From the NCBI GenBank assembly GCA_964540205.1, contig CAZIMJ010000076.1, positions 1-18,881 on the forward strand: a stretch of 18,881 bases of DNA. The letters are read 5' to 3'. Shown one piece after another: positions 14,449 to 18,881 of this stretch. Positions within the stretch are counted from its first letter, which is position 1. Each line of letters begins with the position of its first letter. The stretch comes from WTAW01 sp964540205 (GTDB taxonomy: Bacteria > Acidobacteriota > Aminicenantia > Aminicenantales > Aminicenantaceae). The position numbers and the translations under genes are program-made. Under the pieces are notes generated by a model. That model did not search any database. It was not told the DNA's origin and saw nothing but the letters and a program-made list of their open reading frames with translations.

Positions 14449-15180
14449 ATGGAAAATTTCTTTGTCCCCGAAAAAGCGTATAAAAACCTGAATTTTTTAA
14501 ATTCAAGGGATGCTCGTGTCATAAGGATTTTAAGTGAATACCTAGAACCCTTGCAGAGAATGAGACATCTCAAAGTGAACAGCACAGTTTTGTTTCTTGG
14601 CTCGTCTAGAGCGGACCCAAACAAGAAAGACAGTGTTCTTGGAAAATATTATTGGGAAGCCGAGGAGTTAGCTTTCCAATTGGCTAGGTGGGCGATAAAA
14701 CTTAAGGCCAAAGGGAAAAATTTCGTTTTATGTACGGGGGGAGGTCCGGGCATAATGGAGGCCGCCAACAGAGGTGCTTCTCGAGCGGGCGGAAAGTCTA
14801 TCGGCATGAACATCTCTTTGCCTCATGAACAGTTCCCCAATCCCTATATCTCCCCTGAACTTTCGTTCCTGTTCCACTATTTTTTCATGCGGAAATTTTG
14901 GCTTGTCTATCAAGCCAAAGCTGTGATTGCCTTCCCGGGCGGATATGGCACTTTGGATGAGATCTTCGAGACCCTGACTCTAGTCCAAACAGAAAAAATG
15001 CAAAAAAAAGTCTTTCCCATTTGTCTTTATGGTGAAAAATATTGGAGAGAGGTCGTGAATTTTGAAGCACTCTTGGAACACGATGCAATATCACCCGAAG
15101 ATATCCATTTTTTCCAGTACTGCTCAAATCCCAAAGAAACTTTTTTGTTTCTGAAAGAAAAGCTTGAAACTCTTTTGTGA
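14449..15180 (+). CDS. LOG-family (TIGR00730-like) nucleotide-binding protein
   Basis: 243 residues with the hallmark motifs of the LOG/lysine decarboxylase-like family: VLFLGSSRAD (47-56), a glycine-rich TGGGPGIMEAANRGA (96-110), and PGGYGTLDE (163-171), the phosphoribohydrolase signature. Characterised members hydrolyse N6-modified AMP or other nucleoside monophosphates to base and ribose 5-phosphate. A non-typical N-terminal extension of about 45 residues precedes the Rossmann core. The SD AAGGAAGG lies seven bases before the ATG. Transcribed divergently from the purine genes and 45 bp upstream of the RlpA-like gene. The physiological substrate is not inferable. Confidence 0.87.
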   Translation: MENFFVPEKAYKNLNFLNSRDARVIRILSEYLEPLQRMRHLKVNSTVLFLGSSRADPNKKDSVLGKYYWEAEELAFQLARWAIKLKAKGKNFVLCTGGGPGIMEAANRGASRAGGKSIGMNISLPHEQFPNPYISPELSFLFHYFFMRKFWLVYQAKAVIAFPGGYGTLDEIFETLTLVQTEKMQKKVFPICLYGEKYWREVVNFEALLEHDAISPEDIHFFQYCSNPKETFLFLKEKLETLL

Positions 15181-15225
15181 TGTAAGAAGTAAAACGTAAA
15201 AAGTTAAAAGTTATACACTGAGTGG

Positions 15226-15864
15226 ATGACAGCACATTGCTTACGGATAAAAGCACCCCTCATAATCTTCATTACAGTGCTCCTGATGTATTCGTGCTCC
15301 AGCCTCCCACAAAAAGAATCGTCGAATGTGCAGACAGGTCTCGCATCATGGTACGGGCCAAATTTTCATGGCAAGACCACTTCCAGCAGAGAGATTTACA
15401 ATATGTATGACATGACGGCAGCTCATCGATCTCTTCCTTTTGGCACTTATGTCATGGTGACGAATATGAATAACGGCAAATCGGTAAAGGTTAAGATCAA
15501 CGACCGAGGCCCGTTTGTGGAAGGGCGGATCATCGACCTCTCCTTTGCTGCTGCGCAAGTGTTGTACGCCGTCGGTCCTGGTGTCATTCCCGTGAAAATC
15601 GAAATATTAGCGGATGAGTCGCCGCCAAAATCCTCACAGAGATACGCCGTACAGGTGGGATCATTTGCAAATAAAGAAAATGCCAGGTCTCTCAAAAAGA
15701 AGCTCAAGAATACGTTTCGAAATGTTTATGTGTCCTCGTTCCAGACACCCACACAGACCTTCTACAGAGTGAGGATCAAAGCCACAGATAGAGATGATGC
15801 CGAATCGATCACACGAAGGCTCAACAAGGAAGGCCATGTGGCTTTTATCGTTGAAGAGTTTTAA
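15226..15864 (+). CDS. rlpA: RlpA-like septal-ring lipoprotein with SPOR domain
   Basis: 212 residues. An N-terminal hydrophobic stretch ends in MYSCSS, with C24 a probable lipidation site, though the lipobox is imperfect. The double-psi beta-barrel covers about 38-128: GLASWYGPNFHGKTTSS, AAHRSLPFGT with H67, and INDRGPFVEGRIIDLS with D93. H67 and D93 are 26 residues apart, as are the catalytic His and Asp of Pseudomonas RlpA, a lytic transglycosylase acting on denuded glycan. The SPOR domain occupies about 138-212 (YAVQVGSFANKENA...), which binds denuded peptidoglycan at the septum. SD is weak. Lies between the LOG and MFS genes on the same strand. Confidence 0.9.
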   Translation: MTAHCLRIKAPLIIFITVLLMYSCSSLPQKESSNVQTGLASWYGPNFHGKTTSSREIYNMYDMTAAHRSLPFGTYVMVTNMNNGKSVKVKINDRGPFVEGRIIDLSFAAAQVLYAVGPGVIPVKIEILADESPPKSSQRYAVQVGSFANKENARSLKKKLKNTFRNVYVSSFQTPTQTFYRVRIKATDRDDAESITRRLNKEGHVAFIVEEF

Positions 15865-15952
15865 GACAATTCAAACGGGTCTGGAATTTGCATTTTTAAG
15901 AGCTTGAGAATAAGCTGTCGTTTCTGACCAATAAAGTCGACCTATCCAAAAA

Positions 15953-17104
15953 ATGTCCAAAAGGATTCTCTTTTCCGCTTCGATCTTCCATGGGCTCAAC
16001 GATGCAGCCACAGTCACTGTGCCCATGATCTTTCCCCTTCTGTATAGCCAGCAGTCTATCATCACCAAGTATGCCCACATCGGTATTCTTTCAAATCTGG
16101 GACTGATGGTGACTCTTGTCTGTCAGCTCATCATCGCGCATTACGCCCACAAATACGAATACAGACATATGCTCCTGATCAGCCTTGCAGGAATCTCTCT
16201 CTCCCTTGTTCTGATAACATTCTCCTGGTCATTTGTTACATTGCTGATGTTTTATCTCGTGATGCGCATCTTTGCCAGTTTTTACCATTCGGTGGGTGTC
16301 GCGACTGTTTCCATGTCACATCCGGACAAGGCTTTGGATTTTGCCATGGGCGTTCAAAGCGGTTCGGGCAATATCGGTCTGTTTTTTGCTTTTATGGCGA
16401 CCGGATTTATCGCTCAGAGCTTCGGGTGGCGAACACCTCTTCTCGCACTTGCGGCCATCTTATTTGTTTTGGGGACGATAAGTTTTCTTGCCGTCAAAAA
16501 GACATTGACAATGAATCAAGACGTCCAGCCTCCGGACTCTCCTTCTTGGAAACAGGCTATAAATGAAACCTCAGAGTATTTTCCCGGTTTCTTTTTCGGA
16601 GGTGCATGCTGGGGAACTACGGTTTTCTATGCCCCCTCTCTTTTTCATCACAAATTTCATATCTCGTTGGGTAAGACGGGGCTGTGCCTCGCCCTTTGGA
16701 TCGCCATAGGTGCAGTGATGCCTTACCTCCTAGGCTACCTGAGTCAAAAAATCGGCCGGCGGAAAATCATTCTGTTCGGCTTTTTAGGATCAACGCTTTT
16801 TCTAGGACTTCTCGGCCTATCACCCGTGAAAGAACTCGCTCTGGTCAGCCTCGTTCTCTTTGGCGCGTTTCTCTTTATGATCTACCCTGCCCTCCAATCT
16901 GTTGTGGGAAGCAGAGTGTCGGCTGGCATTCAAACTCAGGCATTCAGTATTGTCGCCAACGTTCAGATGTTCGCTGGTGCAGTCGTTAGTTTCATGGCAG
17001 GTTTTCTTTCAGATGCAATGGGGATCAACTCTCCCTTTATCTTTGTCGCAATTATGGGCATATTCACAACGGCTTATTTCATCCCTAGAAAACGATCTCT
17101 TTAG
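15953..17104 (+). CDS. MFS transporter, fosmidomycin-resistance (Fsr)-like subgroup
   Basis: 383 residues with about 11-12 hydrophobic segments across the whole length and no extra domains. The early HGLNDAATVTVPMIFPLL and the mid-segment FYHSVGVATVSMSHPDKALDFAMGVQSGSGNIG resemble the Fsr-type major facilitator subgroup; a cytoplasmic mid-loop lies at about 180-205, and the second half carries GYLSQKIGRRKII, the A-type loop motif. Substrate cannot be deduced. No good SD precedes the ATG; the 88-bp gap upstream contains only a 5-bp AGCTT/AAGCT hairpin (15901-15916). It converges on the peptidase remnant and D-aminoacylase genes. Confidence 0.85.
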   Translation: MSKRILFSASIFHGLNDAATVTVPMIFPLLYSQQSIITKYAHIGILSNLGLMVTLVCQLIIAHYAHKYEYRHMLLISLAGISLSLVLITFSWSFVTLLMFYLVMRIFASFYHSVGVATVSMSHPDKALDFAMGVQSGSGNIGLFFAFMATGFIAQSFGWRTPLLALAAILFVLGTISFLAVKKTLTMNQDVQPPDSPSWKQAINETSEYFPGFFFGGACWGTTVFYAPSLFHHKFHISLGKTGLCLALWIAIGAVMPYLLGYLSQKIGRRKIILFGFLGSTLFLGLLGLSPVKELALVSLVLFGAFLFMIYPALQSVVGSRVSAGIQTQAFSIVANVQMFAGAVVSFMAGFLSDAMGINSPFIFVAIMGIFTTAYFIPRKRSL

Positions 17105-17117
17105 CCGACTCTCTTTA

Positions 17118-17216
17118 TCAAAATTCGATCAGCCCTATCGTGTGGAGGTCTTGGACAAAGTGAAGGACAAACTCAACATCTGTCTCCTCAAATTCACAGG
17201 ATACGGTGATACCGGG
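17118..17216 (-). pseudogene. Possible unrelated C-terminal coding remnant
   Basis: In a different frame from the peptidase start, and overlapping its last codons, the minus strand can be read FPGITVSCEFEETDVEFVLH and on to a TGA at 17118. It has a protein-like amphipathic pattern recalling the tails of PLP-dependent fold-type I enzymes. It has no start and lies 14 bp from the convergent MFS stop. It could be the far side of the deletion that truncated the peptidase, or chance. Confidence 0.22.
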
Positions 17217-17379
17217 AAATTTTCGATACCATATCCCAGGCTCTCTCTCCAGAGACTTCATTCTGAATCGACTTGAGCAATTTCTCATCCACAACAGATG
17301 GGGACTCCTGTGCGAACGTGCCTATCTGAGATATCAAGAACACAGCTAAAAATACAAGAATGAATCGTCTGAGCACCAT
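17194..17379 (-). pseudogene. Truncated N-terminus of a secreted M28-type peptidase
   Basis: A 61-codon reading frame with good initiation signals (AAGGAG six bases before the ATG at 17379) and a clean signal peptide (MVLRRFILVFLAVFLISQIGTFA then QE). It ends VSGERAWDMVSKISRYHRIL-stop. This SGERAWD..S.ISRYHRI segment is typical of the start of large M28-family aminopeptidases, where several hundred residues should follow; here nothing does. It begins 28 bp after the D-aminoacylase stop, so it was probably the next gene of that operon and has lost everything after the propeptide-like start. A short secreted peptide gene is the alternative, less likely. Confidence 0.6.
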
Positions 17380-17406
17380 GGTCTTCTCCTTGTTCAGACT
17401 AGAGGA

Positions 17407-18881
17407 TCATTGCAAATTTGGTTTTATGACTGTTCCGGGCAGCTTGTGAGTCCAATCACCCTTATCCAGAACCATCTCCCCGTTGATGAAGAGATATTCG
17501 ACGCCTTTACAATATTGATGAGGATTGGATATGGATGTTCTTGTCTCTATGTTTTCCAGGTCAAAGATGGCGATGTCAGCCTTGTATCCCTCTTTGATCC
17601 AGCCACGGTCTTGCCAGTTCATGATATCTGCGGCGAGAGATGTTTGGGACCGAATGACATGGGGGACGGAGACGGCCTTTCTCTGTGTGGCATATTTTTT
17701 TATCTTGTGGAGAAATGTGGAATAGGAGCGTATGTGAGTCAGCCCGATCCCGTAGTATGGGGCAACCCCATCACTCCCTGTCCCGACATAGCTTTTTTTC
17801 ATGATGTATTCGATATCCCCTTCGCACATCTGTAAAGGGACGATTTTCGCTCCCATGAGTTCCAGCTCGATTGCGGCATCTGCAATGGATATCCCCTTGA
17901 TATCGGCTACTTGTTTGATGGATTTTCCTTCTAAGTTTTTCTCCACACAGATTCCCACAATGAACCTATCGGCCCCTATGAGGTTCTCGATGTATTCTGT
18001 GATTTGGCTGCGGATCATTGCGGCTTCTTTTGGATCTTTCATTCGTTCCAGAAAGTGCATCCTCGATCTATCATTTTCAGGGCCCGAAAAATCCCCGGTG
18101 CTGATCAGGCTCCGACCCACCAACTCGACAAGTCTTTGTCGAGACAGCTTATCGAGATACTGTTTATGATGTTCATTGAGTGGAACGTAGGGCGTGATCT
18201 TTGTGTAAAGGTCTATCAATTGTGCATCTCTGAGATGATCGAAGATCATGTTGATATCTGATGAGGAAAGCCTCGGAACCTCTCTATCCCCTACCCATAC
18301 CGAACGGGGAATCGGACTCCTGTAAGGATTCCCGTTGGCAAATTGATAGGGATATTGATCTGCTGTTATGGTTAATCCTTCAGCATTGGCTTGTTCTATG
18401 AGTACGCACGCATCCTTGACAAGCCCCCAATTTGACTTTCCCATCACTTTGAGATGGGATATGTGTGTGGGTACATTTGCTTTTTTGGATATCTCGATCG
18501 CCTCTGTTACCGCGTTGAGGAGTCTGTTTCTTTCATCACGAATGTGAGTGTGATAAATACCTTTGTACGGCGCAACGATTTTAACGAGCTCGATAACCTC
18601 ATCTGTTTCAGAATATCGGCCGGGCAGATAGATCAAGCCCGTGGATATCCCATGAGCACCTTGATCCATAGCTTCTTTGACCAGCGCTTTCATTTCTTCC
18701 AGCTCTTCAGGAGTGGGAGCTCTGTTTTCCATCCCCATAACGATCTGCCTGACTGTTCCATGCCCGATCAGCAAGGCGGCATTGGGAGCGATCCCCTCTT
18801 CTGTCCATCTCTTGATCTGGTCTTCCGCTTTTTCTACGATGGGCCAGGCGCTTCCCCCACATTGTCCGACAACAACAGAGG
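17407..18881 (-). CDS. N-acyl-D-amino-acid deacylase / D-aminoacylase (N-terminus outside window)
   Basis: 490 C-terminal residues are visible; the frame stays open to the right edge (upstream residues read VVVGQCGGSAWPIVEKAEDQ), so in-frame starts inside the window are internal. It is an amidohydrolase-superfamily member (TIM barrel) that hydrolyses N-acyl-D-amino acids or related N-acyl/dipeptide compounds. Family motifs: GHGTVR, GISTGLIYLPGRYS, YHTHIRDE and THISHLKVMG (metal-binding histidines), DQYPY, GSDG (catalytic Asp) and the C-terminal GYKADIAIFDLENI and INGEMVLDKG. Whether it is exported cannot be seen. The truncated M28 peptidase lies 28 bp downstream on the same strand, suggesting a former peptide-degradation operon. 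Confidence 0.9.
   Translation of the reverse strand, partial: SVVVGQCGGSAWPIVEKAEDQIKRWTEEGIAPNAALLIGHGTVRQIVMGMENRAPTPEELEEMKALVKEAMDQGAHGISTGLIYLPGRYSETDEVIELVKIVAPYKGIYHTHIRDERNRLLNAVTEAIEISKKANVPTHISHLKVMGKSNWGLVKDACVLIEQANAEGLTITADQYPYQFANGNPYRSPIPRSVWVGDREVPRLSSSDINMIFDHLRDAQLIDLYTKITPYVPLNEHHKQYLDKLSRQRLVELVGRSLISTGDFSGPENDRSRMHFLERMKDPKEAAMIRSQITEYIENLIGADRFIVGICVEKNLEGKSIKQVADIKGISIADAAIELELMGAKIVPLQMCEGDIEYIMKKSYVGTGSDGVAPYYGIGLTHIRSYSTFLHKIKKYATQRKAVSVPHVIRSQTSLAADIMNWQDRGWIKEGYKADIAIFDLENIETRTSISNPHQYCKGVEYLFINGEMVLDKGDWTHKLPGTVIKPNLQ

Overview
This 18.9 kb stretch is a bacterial chromosomal segment, moderately AT-rich, with mostly housekeeping genes and no phage, IS, CRISPR or defence cluster. 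The tRNA encodes its own CCA, promoters are classical TTGACA/TATAAT, and the gene set (HspR-controlled dnaK/dnaJ, PurO-type IMP cyclohydrolase with a free AICAR transformylase, NamZ, N-acyl-D-amino-acid deacylase, an M28-peptidase relic, BlaI/BlaR) suggests an uncultured, probably anaerobic or fermentative bacterium. Aminicenantota/Acidobacteriota-like lineages come to mind, but this is an impression, not a proof.

Layout (left to right). 1-1400: a blaI-blaR1-type sensor/repressor pair on the minus strand behind a near-consensus promoter carrying three copies of an ATGCTA-N6-TAGCAT operator. 1522-4603: a minus-strand cluster of an exported beta-rich protein, a lipoprotein-like SAM methyltransferase and a NamZ (DUF1343) muramidase. 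4813-5145: a tRNA-Asn(GUU) gene split inside the anticodon by a 257-nt group I intron, with its own promoter. 5186-10418: a tight minus-strand operon-like array dnaK - dnaJ - hspR - sigma factor - DnaC/DnaI-like ATPase, preceded by a promoter overlapped by an HspR (HAIR-type) operator. 10431-10824: AT-rich gap with a GC-richer, stem-loop-rich island of unknown nature. 10825-12174: malic enzyme with its own promoter. 12486-14301: purO and a stand-alone AICAR transformylase, overlapping by 8 bp. 14449-17104: plus-strand LOG-family protein, RlpA-like lipoprotein with SPOR domain, and an MFS transporter. 17118-18881: minus-strand D-aminoacylase (partial) followed by a truncated M28-peptidase remnant.

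How the genes work together. HspR is probably an autorepressor of its own chaperone operon, and the same transcript would also deliver a sigma factor and a helicase-loader-like ATPase, linking heat stress to transcription and possibly replication. purO plus the AICAR transformylase together replace bifunctional PurH for the last two steps of IMP synthesis. BlaI/BlaR, NamZ, RlpA and the D-aminoacylase all touch the cell wall or D-amino-acid-containing material. The most distinctive item is the group I intron in tRNA-Asn; the least explained is the structured island upstream of dnaK.
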